Assembly (NCBI GenBank): GCA_963665975.1
Contig: OY762508.1
Location: forward strand, 868,001-932,000
Direction of reading: 5' to 3'
DNA from: G963665975 sp963665975
GTDB taxonomy: Bacteria > Bacteroidota > Rhodothermia > Rhodothermales > Bin80
DNA: 64,000 nucleotides
In this document: piece by piece, positions 7,557-17,225 of the stretch
Layout of the letters: each line of letters opens with the position of its first letter
Position numbering within the stretch: the stretch's first letter is position 1
Program-made: the position numbers and the translations under genes
The notes under the pieces: model-generated
Database searches by the model: none
What the model was told of the DNA's origin: nothing
The model's input: only the letters and a program-made list of their open reading frames with translations

Positions 7557-9392
7557 ATGATTTCCTGGAATTGGTCCACCCTGCTGATTGCCAGTGCAGC
7601 GTGGTTTACGACTACTGCACACGCGCAAGACCTCCTGCAAGAATTTGACGCTCCACCCGCGAACTGGTCCCTGGCTGGCTCCATCTACAGCGATCCTGAT
7701 GAGCGGCAGTCGCTCGTTGCTGAGCCCGGCAATGGCATACTTGTCAACGAGCCGACGGACCACGCAAATAGCAATCTCCACACCGCGTGGGAGCACGCCG
7801 ACATAGAACTGGAAGTCGAATTCCTCATGCCCGCGGGCTCTAATTCCGGCATCTACTTCCAGGGACGTTACGAAGTGCAACTCCTTGACAGCTGGGGCAA
7901 ACAGGAGCCCACCTTCAGCGACTGCGGCGGAATCTATCAACGCTGGGATGTGGCAGCGGAACGCGGATTCGAAGGCCACGCGCCACGCTTCAACGCCAGT
8001 CGTGCGCCGGGGTTATGGCAATCACTCAAGGTCGTATTCGAGGCGCCCCGCTTTGACCGTAGCGGTCGGAAGACACGCAACGCGCGGTTCGTGCTTGTTG
8101 AACACAACGGGAGCATCATCCATCAAAATGTAGAGGTGACCGGCCCTACGCGCAGCGCCACATTTGAGGATGAGCAGCCCAGCGGGCCGCTCATGATTCA
8201 GGGTGACCACGGACCAATAGCCTTCCGAAACCTTCGCTACAAGCGCTACGGCTTAGACCGGGTGCAAACACAACAGGTATCATACCGGCTATACGAGGGC
8301 CCCTTCGAAGAAATTCCACAGGCCGCGCCCAGTGACGAAGGCGCTGTCGGTAGTCTGGCGCATCATACGGTAGCGATGGCCGACCCCGTGCTGGTAGCCT
8401 ATGCCGGCACCATGCAAATCCCGACCTCTGGCATGTATCGTTTCTCTGTCGCCCTGGACTGGATAACGGGTGATCCCCATTTTCAGGACGAAACCATCGG
8501 CGGTGCCACCGTACACATCGGTGACCGCCTTGCGGTGCGCCATGCAAGCAACGTCTCCGAGGTCACGGGCCTCATGCATCTCGATGCAGGCGCTCATCCG
8601 TTCTCGTTCATCTATTTCAAGAAGCTGGGCTGGCGTGCGCCAGACGTCGAGTTGCACGTCGAAGGGCCGGACACTCCCCGCCATGCGCTCACGGCGTCCA
8701 GGCCACCGCGCACCCCTCCGTCGCCGATACAGGTCGAACCACTAGATCGGCCGGTCATCCTGCGAGGATTTGTGCAGCACGGGGATGAAAGGCGCACCCG
8801 CGCGATTTCGGTAGGCACCCCCGATGGTGTCCATTACAGTTTGGATACCGAGTCCGCCGCGCTGCTGCATCTCTGGCGCGGCCCGTTCGTGGATGCCACC
8901 CCTATGTGGCATGGCCGCGGACAAAGCCAGCTCACCGTGCCGCGCGGAAGCGCCGTCACCATGTCGGGTTCTCCGACGTGGGCGCTTCTGGAGCACTCCG
9001 GCGCCGCGTGGCCATCTGCGGTGCAATCGGAGATACGATTCCTGGGTTACGAACTAGATCCCCTGGGAAGGCCTGTATTCCAATACTCGCACGAAGCCCT
9101 AACCGTGGAAGATCGCTTTGTCTCTCACCAGGATGGACGTTACCTGCAGCGAATGCTCGTATTCCGCAGTGACGCGACGGTGGACGAAGAACTCTGGGTG
9201 CGCATTGCCGCAGGCGCGTCGATTCACGCCATTTCCACCACGCGGTACGCAGTCAATGACCGGGCCTTCTACATAGACATTCAACCCCAGGACAGGACCT
9301 TCCTCCGGAAAGGCCCTGGACTGCAGGAGTTGCTCGTCCGCGTGCGCCTCGACAACGGCGACGACAACGTAGGCTACCGCATTATTTGGTAG
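7557..9392 (+). CDS. Exported DUF1080 (3-keto-glycoside hydrolase-type) protein with PA14-like region
   Basis: The start at ATG 7557 gives a clean signal peptide ending AHAQ; a TTG two codons earlier is also possible. Residues ~25-230 form a DUF1080 jelly roll: LEVEFLMPAGSNSGIYFQGRYEVQLLDSW, the GGIYQRW strand and PLMIQGDHGPIAFRNLRYK are its diagnostic strands (pieces quoted are non-contiguous). Residues ~240-370 look like a PA14/beta-sandwich (sugar-binding type). The last ~220 residues are another beta-rich domain without clear family. Characterised DUF1080 proteins hydrolyse 3-keto-glycosides in the periplasm. It follows the amidohydrolase by 33 bp and precedes the propeller-azurin protein. 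Confidence 0.8.
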   Translation: MISWNWSTLLIASAAWFTTTAHAQDLLQEFDAPPANWSLAGSIYSDPDERQSLVAEPGNGILVNEPTDHANSNLHTAWEHADIELEVEFLMPAGSNSGIYFQGRYEVQLLDSWGKQEPTFSDCGGIYQRWDVAAERGFEGHAPRFNASRAPGLWQSLKVVFEAPRFDRSGRKTRNARFVLVEHNGSIIHQNVEVTGPTRSATFEDEQPSGPLMIQGDHGPIAFRNLRYKRYGLDRVQTQQVSYRLYEGPFEEIPQAAPSDEGAVGSLAHHTVAMADPVLVAYAGTMQIPTSGMYRFSVALDWITGDPHFQDETIGGATVHIGDRLAVRHASNVSEVTGLMHLDAGAHPFSFIYFKKLGWRAPDVELHVEGPDTPRHALTASRPPRTPPSPIQVEPLDRPVILRGFVQHGDERRTRAISVGTPDGVHYSLDTESAALLHLWRGPFVDATPMWHGRGQSQLTVPRGSAVTMSGSPTWALLEHSGAAWPSAVQSEIRFLGYELDPLGRPVFQYSHEALTVEDRFVSHQDGRYLQRMLVFRSDATVDEELWVRIAAGASIHAISTTRYAVNDRAFYIDIQPQDRTFLRKGPGLQELLVRVRLDNGDDNVGYRIIW

Positions 9393-9438
9393 CCGCCCTT
9401 TCGTCCGATCACATTTCGCGTTTTCCGTCCAATCCGCT

Positions 9439-11394
9439 ATGAGAAGCCTGTTTCTTCTTTTTCTTGCAGGTCTGGCCACAACCGGTATACATGCCCAGCA
9501 GGCACCTGTCGAAGACGACTATTACCGGATTGTCACAGTACCCATCCCGGAAGGCATTGTGCTCGAAGTAGGCGGGCTGACCGCCCTCCCGGACGGCAAA
9601 CTGGCCGTTGCCACGCGCCGTGGAAACATTTGGATCGTGGAAAATGCCGCCATGTCCGGTGGGGCCTTGCCGCATTACAAGCAGTTCGCGCACGGGCTGC
9701 ACGAACCACTGGGACTTGCCTATGTGGACGGTGCCTTTGTCACCGCCCAGCGCGGTGAGCTGACCCGGCTGAAAGATACTACGGGGGACGGCCGCGCCAA
9801 CGACTACGAAGCCGTATACGCGTGGCCGCTGGAAGGCAACTATCATGAATATTCCTACGGCCCGCTCATGCGCAAGGACGGGACGATGATCGTCATGCTT
9901 AATCTGGCCTGGACCGGCTTTGGCGCCAGCCTCTCCGAATGGCGAGGCTGGACATTGGCTATTGATGCCGACGGAGCGATGACGCCGATCGCTACGGGGA
10001 TGCGTAGTCCCGCTGGCATGGGGTTCAATACGGAAGGAGACCTGTTCTACGCGGAAAACCAGGGGGACTGGATTGGCTCCGGCTACATCACGCACGTCAC
10101 CGAAGGTGATTTTGTTGGCAACCCCGCGGGGTTAAGATGGAGCAGCATGCCCGGATCGCCCGTCACGCTGACGCTGGACGATATCCCGGACACTGGTGAG
10201 CCCCTGTTCGAAGTGGCCAAGCGTGTTCCCGGCCTGAAACCGCCTGCGGTGTGGTTTCCGCATACGATTCTCGGTATTTCCACGTCCGACATTGTGCCGG
10301 ATACGACAGGAGGAGCATTCGGTCCCTTCACCGGGCAACTGCTGGTGGGTGACCAGGGACACAGCAAGATTGCGCGCGTCTTTCTAGAGAAGGTCAACGG
10401 TGTGTATCAGGGGGCTGCGTTTCCGTTTCGAGAAGGCTTTGCCTCCGGCGTGCTACGCATGGCCTTTGACCATGAAGGCGGCCTTTTCGTAGGGATGACC
10501 AATCGTGGGTGGTCCTCGACGGGCAAGGCCCCCTTTGGCCTGCAGCGCCTGGTATGGACTGGCCGCGTACCGTTCGAAGTACTCGAAATGAAAGCGACGC
10601 CGGACGGCTTCGAACTGGTCTTCACCCAACCCGTAGACCCGGCAAGCGCCGGCGATCCGACCTCCTACGCGGCTGAAGGCTTCACCTACAAGTACCATTC
10701 CACCTACGGCAGTCCCCCTATCCATCGGCAGGAGCACGCGATTCTTGGCGTTGTCGTCTCAGAAGACAACCTGCGGGCGCGCCTGGTCCTCGACGGGATG
10801 CGCGAAGGGTATATCCACCAACTCTCCATGGCGGGTGTGCGGTCAGAGGATGGATATCCCCTGCTCCATGATGCGGCCTATTACACGCTCAACCGTATCC
10901 CGGACGGAGACTCTCTGGCCATCGCCATGAAGCCTGGCGCGCGCCGCCAACCTGCGGAAACCGCGCCCGCTGCGCAGGGACCCAAGCATCAGACGACCCG
11001 GCCGGACTCCTGGGATGTTGTCGATGCCACGATTGTCATCGGTACGCTTCCTGGCCTCCGGTTTGACGCAGAACTGCTGGAGATCACTGCCGGTAGCCGC
11101 GTGGCCATGGTATTTAACAATACCGACGACATGCTCCACAACTTAATCATTACCCATGGCGATGCTGTCGACACCGTTGCCACCGAGGCCATGCGACTGG
11201 GATTGGCGGGCCACGAGATGGCCTATGTGCCAGAGTCCGACAACGTGCTGTATCACACAGGTTTACTGGCTCCAGACTCTGCGGAAACCATCTATTTCTC
11301 GGCGCCGAGCGCGCCCGGCGACTACGCGTTCGTATGTACGTTTCCCGGGCACGCGACTACCATGCGTGGCATCCTGCGCGTGACGGCGCGGTAG
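9439..11394 (+). CDS. Exported beta-propeller fused to azurin/plastocyanin-like copper domain
   Basis: A signal peptide (ends HAQQ) leads to a ~370-residue propeller of the glucose/sorbosone-dehydrogenase or PVC-type kind, with repeated LPDGKLAVATRRGNIWIVE-type blades. Around 375-480 there is a Big/Ig-like linker region. The last ~125 residues are a cupredoxin: type-1 copper ligands His567 (MLHNL), Cys633, His638 and Met642, spaced C-x4-H-x3-M. This suggests an electron-transfer partner attached to a sugar oxidase-like or carbohydrate-binding propeller in the periplasm. It sits 46 bp after the DUF1080 gene, in line with periplasmic oxidation of sugars. Enzyme activity is not proven. Confidence 0.85.
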   Translation: MRSLFLLFLAGLATTGIHAQQAPVEDDYYRIVTVPIPEGIVLEVGGLTALPDGKLAVATRRGNIWIVENAAMSGGALPHYKQFAHGLHEPLGLAYVDGAFVTAQRGELTRLKDTTGDGRANDYEAVYAWPLEGNYHEYSYGPLMRKDGTMIVMLNLAWTGFGASLSEWRGWTLAIDADGAMTPIATGMRSPAGMGFNTEGDLFYAENQGDWIGSGYITHVTEGDFVGNPAGLRWSSMPGSPVTLTLDDIPDTGEPLFEVAKRVPGLKPPAVWFPHTILGISTSDIVPDTTGGAFGPFTGQLLVGDQGHSKIARVFLEKVNGVYQGAAFPFREGFASGVLRMAFDHEGGLFVGMTNRGWSSTGKAPFGLQRLVWTGRVPFEVLEMKATPDGFELVFTQPVDPASAGDPTSYAAEGFTYKYHSTYGSPPIHRQEHAILGVVVSEDNLRARLVLDGMREGYIHQLSMAGVRSEDGYPLLHDAAYYTLNRIPDGDSLAIAMKPGARRQPAETAPAAQGPKHQTTRPDSWDVVDATIVIGTLPGLRFDAELLEITAGSRVAMVFNNTDDMLHNLIITHGDAVDTVATEAMRLGLAGHEMAYVPESDNVLYHTGLLAPDSAETIYFSAPSAPGDYAFVCTFPGHATTMRGILRVTAR

Positions 11395-11413
11395 CGCAAG
11401 CCGCCTCTGCGGA

Positions 11414-12304
11414 TCAGGCGTCAGCCTGCGCCAGGTTGTTCTCGGTGAGATATGCCAGACTCTGCGCAGCGGCATCGAACATGTCGGTCTCACAATCATC
11501 CAGCTCTACGATCATCCACTCCGTATGGCCGCGACCTGCTTCTGCAATGGCTGGAAAATCCTGGAGACCCTGCCCTGCCGCAACCATGGGTCCTTCGGTA
11601 TGAAGCACCGGGGCGTCCTTGATGTGCAGAAGCGGAGCGTGGGCGCCAAAATCACCCACCACCTCGGCCGGATCGAGCCCAGCAACCTTGGACCAGTATG
11701 TGTCTATTTCAAAGAAAATGCCTGGCTCCAGCAGCGACCTGATTGCATAGAAGGGAAGCACCCCCTCCGCAATCGGTTCAAATTCCCACCAATGATTATG
11801 TAGCCCGAATTGCAGTCCATTCGCGTGGCAGAAGGTGTGCGCCTCGTTGTAGATGTCTGCGAGCTCCCTGATGCCATCCATGGTCTGGTACCGCTCATCC
11901 TCGGGCCATCCATGCCACACCATCTGGTCGCAATCGTACGCATCGGCAATGGCCAACATGGCGTCCTTGTGTTCTCCGACGGGGATCTCGACATGGGCGG
12001 CAAACACGCTAAGGCCTGCATTCTTAAGTAGCGGGCCCGCTTGTGCCGGTGTCATGCCCTCAGGCCAAAATGCGGTTTCGACAGCCGTATATCCCATGTC
12101 CGCGATGCGGCCGAGCGTGCCGTCTACGTCGCTTTGCATCGCATCCCGCAACGTATACAGTTGCAGGCCCACTCGTGGCAGCGGGGGCAATTCCTCCACG
12201 GGTGCTTCAGCATGCTGTCCGGAAGGAGTGCGACACCCATGGACAGCAACGCTGACAGCGACCGCTCCCAGCGTCTTCATGAACGTTCTGCGGGAGTTCT
12301 CCAT
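11414..12304 (-). CDS. Tat-dependent lipoprotein, sugar phosphate isomerase/epimerase-like TIM barrel
   Basis: The 296-residue protein begins with a twin-arginine motif (SRRTFMK) and a hydrophobic stretch ending VHGC, a lipobox-like site, so it is probably a Tat-exported lipoprotein. The TIM barrel has VGLQLYTLRD, TAVETAFWPEGM, GLHNHWWEFEP, FEIDTYW and LLHIKDA; the Glu/Asp/His metal ligands of the xylose-isomerase-like fold are in place. It converges on the propeller-azurin gene (20 bp between stops) and diverges from the TonB receptor. With the other three TIM barrels in this window it suggests repeated use of periplasmic ketose/aldose or 3-keto-sugar isomerisation. Confidence 0.85.
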   Translation of the reverse strand: MENSRRTFMKTLGAVAVSVAVHGCRTPSGQHAEAPVEELPPLPRVGLQLYTLRDAMQSDVDGTLGRIADMGYTAVETAFWPEGMTPAQAGPLLKNAGLSVFAAHVEIPVGEHKDAMLAIADAYDCDQMVWHGWPEDERYQTMDGIRELADIYNEAHTFCHANGLQFGLHNHWWEFEPIAEGVLPFYAIRSLLEPGIFFEIDTYWSKVAGLDPAEVVGDFGAHAPLLHIKDAPVLHTEGPMVAAGQGLQDFPAIAEAGRGHTEWMIVELDDCETDMFDAAAQSLAYLTENNLAQADA

Positions 12305-12433
12305 GGCTGTAACCGATTTTGCGACTGTCGGTGAGAATAGCGTACTTGTATGTAGTCCCTAAATTTAAAAAACCGGACATCATTAACAATTGGTCGAGAT
12401 GAGCGTTGCCACTTGATGTGTAGGATACTCTTT

Positions 12434-14716
12434 ATGCAGAGGCCCCAAACTTTGATGTCACGGATCCTACGCTACACCGCGGCGCTAACAATTCTACTCG
12501 GTGCTACCAACTCCTATTGCCACTCCCAGACCGCGTCCGTCCATGGCTTCGTAACGGACGCATCCAATGGAGAAGCTCTCTTCGGCGTCAATGTAATCCT
12601 GCAAAACGAGGCCGGCGACCTGCGTGGGGGCGCCACCGATGTGGACGGCATCTACAACCTCACACGAATTCCGCCGGGGCAGTATGCGTTCCAGGCAACC
12701 TATATCGGCTATGTAACCTATGAGGACACCCTGCGCCTGCGGGCCAATCAACGGCTCACGATCAACATCGCCCTCAGTGAAGATGCAGAAGAGCTTGAGG
12801 AACTCATTGTCGAGGGCGATCAACAGATGGGGGCGGCAGCCGTTACGGCCGGACTCCAGGTAGTAAACCCGCAGGATATCGAGCTCATTCCTACGCCGGA
12901 TGTTTCCGGGGACCTGGCCAGCCTTCTTACCGCCTTGCCGGGAGTGGTCAGCCTCGGTGACCGCGGAGGACAGCTATTCATTCGAGGAGGGGAACCATCG
13001 CACAACCTGACGCTGATTGACGGCATGTATGTCCATCAGCCCTATCACATTCTCGGCTTTTACTCCGCGTTTCCATCCGACATCATTCAGCAGGCAGACA
13101 TTGCTTCAGCCGGTTACGGTGGACCATATAGCGGGCGCATCGCCTCTGTCATCGACGTACGGTCGCGTAACGGCAACAAACGCCGATTTGGCGGGGCCGC
13201 GAGCATCGCGCCCTTTGTCAGCGCCGCACGCCTTGAGGGGCCGCTGATCCCAAATCGCATCTCCTTCATGGGGTCCCTCCGGCAGTCTGTCGTGGAGCAG
13301 ATCGCACAACGCTATGTCCCTCAGGACATGCCGTATACATTCGGGGATGCCTTCGCCAAGATTCATGCGGTACTCGGTCGCACCAGCCAATTATCCATCA
13401 GTGGGCTCCATACGTATGACCGTGGCACAATCGGGCTGCAATCCGAAGATCGAGTCCTGGAGTCTGTCGGTTGGACGAACAGCGCTATTGGACTGCGCTA
13501 TGTGGTGCTTCCGCGCGCACTTCCGTTCGTTGCGGAAATCCTGCTGAACTATTCCTATCTCTTCACGGAACAGGGCCCACCGGGTGACCCTGTCCGATGG
13601 TCTCGTATTTCGGGTTTCAATTATGCCGTCAACATGACCAGCTTCTACAAGCGTACACAGTGGAAGCAGGGATTATACTGGCGAGCCCCGGAAATCACGT
13701 CCAAGCTCGGCGGGGTCTTTCAGGACATCGATTTTGGGCGCAGCCGTCGCCACAAGGCAGGCATCTACCTCGAGCCCGAGTTCTATATTACTTCTGACCT
13801 TCGGGCGCGCGCCACGTTTATTGTCGAAATCTTTCCTGGCCAGAAAAACCGTACGCTGTTCGAACCGCGCGTGCGCCTGATATGGCGCCGCGGCATCCAC
13901 GAGGCAAGTTTCGGCGCCGGCCGGTACCACCAGGAAATCTTCGGCATCAATGACCGCCGCGACGCAACAAATGTCTTTACGGCCTGGCGGAGCGCACCTA
14001 CCGAGGACCTGTCCCAGGCTATTCATGCACTCCTGGGATATCGGATCAAAGCCGCATCGTGGCTTGAAATTTCGACCGAAGGATTCTATAAGGACCTGCG
14101 CAACCTGTTTGTTGGTGAATGGTCGGCCTTCCCCCGCTTTACCACGCGCCTGCAGCGAGTAGATGGCACCGTGGTCGGTTTGGACCTTCGCGCAGAAATC
14201 TCTCGGGCCGGGTATTACGGCTACATCAACTACGGGCTTGCCTCCGTGATGTACCGAGCGAAAGAAGAGACTGTAGGGCTGTGGTTCGGAACGGACCGCC
14301 TGGATTTTCGTCCACCCCACGACCGCCGCCATCAGCTCAATATCGTCGGTAACACCACTATTCGGGGCTTCAACGTCAGCGTGCGATGGAATTTTGGTTC
14401 AGGAAGACCATTCAACCGCATATTTGGATTTGATGGGTTCGTCCTCCTCGACGGTGTCACGGATCTGTTCTCTGTGAAGGACAACCAGCGAGTCATCTAC
14501 GAGCGGCCATTCCGGGGACGGTTGCCCACTTATCACCGGCTCGACGTGTCGGTAGAGCGCCGCTGGGAATTTGGAGGCTATGCCCTGGCGCTACAGGTCG
14601 GCGCCATCAACCTGTATGACCGCAAGAATCTGTTCGCCCTGGACATTTTCACCCGGCAGCGCAACTACCAGCTCCCGTTTGTTCCTACCCTCGGACTCAG
14701 AATCGAAGTGGACTAA
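12434..14716 (+). CDS. TonB-dependent outer-membrane receptor with carboxypeptidase-regulatory domain
   Basis: After a signal peptide comes a CarboxypepD_reg-like beta-sandwich (ASVHGFVTDASNGEALFGVNV to about residue 120), then a plug (GGQLFIRGGEPSHNLTLIDGMYV) and a ~500-residue barrel ending at GLRIEVD. This is the Bacteroidota receptor layout. The plug carries the RGG and IDG signatures. It would import an oligomeric substrate across the outer membrane. Starts at 12416 and 12455 are also in frame; 12434 has an AGGA 8 bases upstream. It overlaps the following lipoprotein gene by one base (TAATG) and starts a six-gene operon with dipeptidase, RidA and symporter, so a peptide-like substrate is inferred. 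Confidence 0.88.
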   Translation: MQRPQTLMSRILRYTAALTILLGATNSYCHSQTASVHGFVTDASNGEALFGVNVILQNEAGDLRGGATDVDGIYNLTRIPPGQYAFQATYIGYVTYEDTLRLRANQRLTINIALSEDAEELEELIVEGDQQMGAAAVTAGLQVVNPQDIELIPTPDVSGDLASLLTALPGVVSLGDRGGQLFIRGGEPSHNLTLIDGMYVHQPYHILGFYSAFPSDIIQQADIASAGYGGPYSGRIASVIDVRSRNGNKRRFGGAASIAPFVSAARLEGPLIPNRISFMGSLRQSVVEQIAQRYVPQDMPYTFGDAFAKIHAVLGRTSQLSISGLHTYDRGTIGLQSEDRVLESVGWTNSAIGLRYVVLPRALPFVAEILLNYSYLFTEQGPPGDPVRWSRISGFNYAVNMTSFYKRTQWKQGLYWRAPEITSKLGGVFQDIDFGRSRRHKAGIYLEPEFYITSDLRARATFIVEIFPGQKNRTLFEPRVRLIWRRGIHEASFGAGRYHQEIFGINDRRDATNVFTAWRSAPTEDLSQAIHALLGYRIKAASWLEISTEGFYKDLRNLFVGEWSAFPRFTTRLQRVDGTVVGLDLRAEISRAGYYGYINYGLASVMYRAKEETVGLWFGTDRLDFRPPHDRRHQLNIVGNTTIRGFNVSVRWNFGSGRPFNRIFGFDGFVLLDGVTDLFSVKDNQRVIYERPFRGRLPTYHRLDVSVERRWEFGGYALALQVGAINLYDRKNLFALDIFTRQRNYQLPFVPTLGLRIEVD

Positions 14717-15624
14717 TGTTGGGCCGACGACATTTTGTGATCGCGGGTGGTTTGCTCCTCGCTTGTATGGTGCTGGTGGGTTGCGCGGAAAGCGTAGACA
14801 CTCGGCTCGGGATCGATCACCCGTTTTCTGTCTACGGCATGATCAACCCGAATGCCGACACCCATGCCGTTCGAGTATTCGAAATACATTCCGATATCAC
14901 GCTCGTGCGTCCGGGTCCCATCGACGCCGTAGTCACAACAACCTTGTTGCAAACCGGCGTAACGCAAACCTGGCGCGATTCCGTCATCCAATTGGCGGAT
15001 GGCGATTACCGGCACGTTTTCTGGGCGACTTTCGCCGCGCGTGAGGGCGAGACGTACCGGCTAGAGATCACACGATCCGATGGCGCCACTACTTCTGCTG
15101 TGGTAACCGTGCCACCTCCGATCACACTGGAGGTTAGTGATCAGACCCGCTCATCTGTGGAAGCCATTGTACCGGTCTTCATAAACGGTAATCCTCCGGC
15201 ACTGCCACGCATTGACGTGGAATACATCGTCGTCGGGTTCCGGGAAGGTGGATCGGACCCCATTTTCAAGCCCGCCTTGTTCAACTATGCTGAAAAAGCC
15301 CGGCGCTGGCAAGGTCGGTGGGAGATAGAAATACATCTCGGAAATGACTATCTGGAGATCTTTCGAGCATTCGACCGGGACAACAACGTGACTGCCGCCA
15401 TTATCGATTTGCGCGCAATAAACGTCACCGTCCACGTGGGCGACAGTTCCTGGGTCTCTCCCACTGGTGCGTTTGATCCCGAAGCGCTCGTGGAGCCAGG
15501 GACGTTTACCAACGTCCAAAACGGGTTCGGCTTCTTCGGATCCGGATATACTGAATCCATCACGTTTCGCCCGTCCATCGCGCTCCTGCGGAAAGCCGGC
15601 TTCCATATCCCGGGAGACGAATAG
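14716..15624 (+). CDS. DUF4249-like lipoprotein partner of TonB receptor
   Basis: 302 residues with a signal peptide and lipobox (LVGC, Cys23). The mature part is beta-rich and begins FSVYGMINPNADTHAVRV, which resembles the start of DUF4249 proteins that commonly follow TonB receptors in Bacteroidota. The start overlaps the receptor stop by one base, so the two are translated together. It is probably a surface-exposed or periplasm-facing accessory lipoprotein of the receptor. Assignment to DUF4249 is by pattern only; the gene pairing is stronger evidence than the sequence match. Confidence 0.6.
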   Translation: MLGRRHFVIAGGLLLACMVLVGCAESVDTRLGIDHPFSVYGMINPNADTHAVRVFEIHSDITLVRPGPIDAVVTTTLLQTGVTQTWRDSVIQLADGDYRHVFWATFAAREGETYRLEITRSDGATTSAVVTVPPPITLEVSDQTRSSVEAIVPVFINGNPPALPRIDVEYIVVGFREGGSDPIFKPALFNYAEKARRWQGRWEIEIHLGNDYLEIFRAFDRDNNVTAAIIDLRAINVTVHVGDSSWVSPTGAFDPEALVEPGTFTNVQNGFGFFGSGYTESITFRPSIALLRKAGFHIPGDE

Positions 15625-15649
15625 AAACCTCCCTGCGCACATATCTACG

Positions 15650-16729
15650 ATGATCCCACTCATCGACGCCCACCTTGATCTTGCCTGGAATGCGTTGTCC
15701 TTTAACAGGGATCTGAAGCGCTCTGTTGCGGAACTGCGTCGCGCGGAAGCGAACATGACAGACGGCGCCTATCGCGGCGCCTGCACCACCAGTCTGCCGG
15801 AACTGCGTCGCGCAGGCGTGCGCGTGTGCGTCGCCACGTTGCTTGCCCGCGGCGGTCCCGAGCAGGCTCCCAAATCAGTCTATCATCGCACGGATCTCGA
15901 CCATGCCAACCAGGATATCGCCTATGCCGCAGCACAGGGGCAACTGGCATACTACCAGTTGCTGGAATCAGAAGGACACCTCCGGATGCTGCGAACGCGC
16001 GAGGACCTGGATGCCCACTGGCAAGATCACCATGCGCCAATCGGCATTATCCTGAGCATGGAAGGAGCTGACCCAATCGTGCATCCCGAGCAGGCGGAAG
16101 CCTGGTGGAACGATGGGCTCCGCGCCGCCGGGCTGACCCATTACGGCCGGGGACACTATGGATACGGTACAGGCGTCGAAGGCCCTCTCTCGGAGCGCGG
16201 CGTCGCACTGCTACGCACATTCGAGGCCCTCGGCATCGCACTGGACGTAACGCACCTATGCGACGAAAGCATGGAGCAGGCCCTGGAGCAATTCGGCGGC
16301 CCGGTCCTGGCCAGCCACCACAATTGCCGCAGCCTGGTGGCGGGCGACCGTCAACTGACGGATGCGCAAATCCGGCAACTCGTGGCGCGAGATGCCGTGA
16401 TTGGTACGGCCATGGATTGCTGGATGCTGCATGCCGGGTGGGAGCGCGGCGAAACCTCCTGCGAGGTGGTCAGCCTCGAGGCCGCCTGCGACCACATCGA
16501 CCACGTGTGCCAGATTGCAGGATCCTCCCGCCATGCGGCCATTGGCAGCGACCTTGATGGTGGATTTGGTGCTAACCAAACGCCACGCGAACTCGACACG
16601 ATCGCCGATCTCAGCCGCCTGGCGGACATCCTGGCACGACGAGGCTATACTCGCACCGACATTGAGGCGGTATATTACGGAAACTGGCTACGCTTCTTCC
16701 GACGCGCACTGCCGCAACGCAACACGTAA
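15650..16729 (+). CDS. Membrane dipeptidase (peptidase M19)
   Basis: 360 residues from ATG 15650; the same frame is open upstream but that part lies in the previous gene. It is a zinc-dependent renal-dipeptidase-type TIM barrel. Metal-site landmarks are DAHLDL (His8, Asp10), the bridging Glu in MEGAD near 138, DVTHLC near 198, ASHHNCR near 220 and GSDLDGG near 302. It cleaves dipeptides, including those with a D-residue, and has no signal peptide, so it is cytoplasmic. In the operon it follows the TonB receptor/lipoprotein pair and precedes RidA and a symporter, fitting uptake and breakdown of small peptides. Confidence 0.9.
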   Translation: MIPLIDAHLDLAWNALSFNRDLKRSVAELRRAEANMTDGAYRGACTTSLPELRRAGVRVCVATLLARGGPEQAPKSVYHRTDLDHANQDIAYAAAQGQLAYYQLLESEGHLRMLRTREDLDAHWQDHHAPIGIILSMEGADPIVHPEQAEAWWNDGLRAAGLTHYGRGHYGYGTGVEGPLSERGVALLRTFEALGIALDVTHLCDESMEQALEQFGGPVLASHHNCRSLVAGDRQLTDAQIRQLVARDAVIGTAMDCWMLHAGWERGETSCEVVSLEAACDHIDHVCQIAGSSRHAAIGSDLDGGFGANQTPRELDTIADLSRLADILARRGYTRTDIEAVYYGNWLRFFRRALPQRNT

Positions 16730-16760
16730 TCCTTTACAATTCATACAGGCCCTCCCCGTC

Positions 16761-17225
16761 ATGGCAACAAGAGCGGAAAGACTCGAAGCGCTGGGCTACC
16801 CGCTGGGACAAGCCCCCGCCCCCGCAGCCATCTATAAGCCGGTCGTGGTGAGCGGCAACCTCGTGTACGTGTCTGGAGCCGTGCCCGTCTCGGACGGCAC
16901 GCTGCTGTATGTGGGGAAGGTCCCGTCCGAGGTGTCGGTAGCAGATGCGCACGATGCTGCCGCCCTGTGCGCCGCAAACAATCTCCGCATGGTGTACCAC
17001 GCGATTGGATCGCTGGAGTCCATCGCCCGCGTCATTCGCCTTACAGGGTATGTAAACACGGATCCACATTTCACAGATCAGCACATCGTTATAAACGGCG
17101 CCTCGGAACTGCTCCGCGATGTATTTGGAGATGCGGGGGTCGGAGCCCGATCAGCGGTCGGCATGGCGCAACTTCCCCTTGGCGCATCCACGGAAGTGGA
17201 ATTAATCCTCGAATTGACGGCATGA
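16761..17225 (+). CDS. RidA/YjgF/UK114-family protein (imine deaminase-like)
   Basis: 154 residues from ATG 16761, resembling the longer RidA subfamilies rather than the ~130-residue core. Landmarks are YKPVVVSGNLVYVSGAVPV, the central RVIRLTGYVNTDPHF and a C-terminal GASTEVELILELTA strand. In canonical RidA an Arg at about residue 105 binds the imine substrate; the region here is ARSAVGMAQLPLG, with the Arg before SAVG. RidA hydrolyses reactive enamine/imine intermediates from amino-acid metabolism. It ends in an ATGA overlap with the YhdT-like gene, linking it to the symporter. Confidence 0.85.
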   Translation: MATRAERLEALGYPLGQAPAPAAIYKPVVVSGNLVYVSGAVPVSDGTLLYVGKVPSEVSVADAHDAAALCAANNLRMVYHAIGSLESIARVIRLTGYVNTDPHFTDQHIVINGASELLRDVFGDAGVGARSAVGMAQLPLGASTEVELILELTA

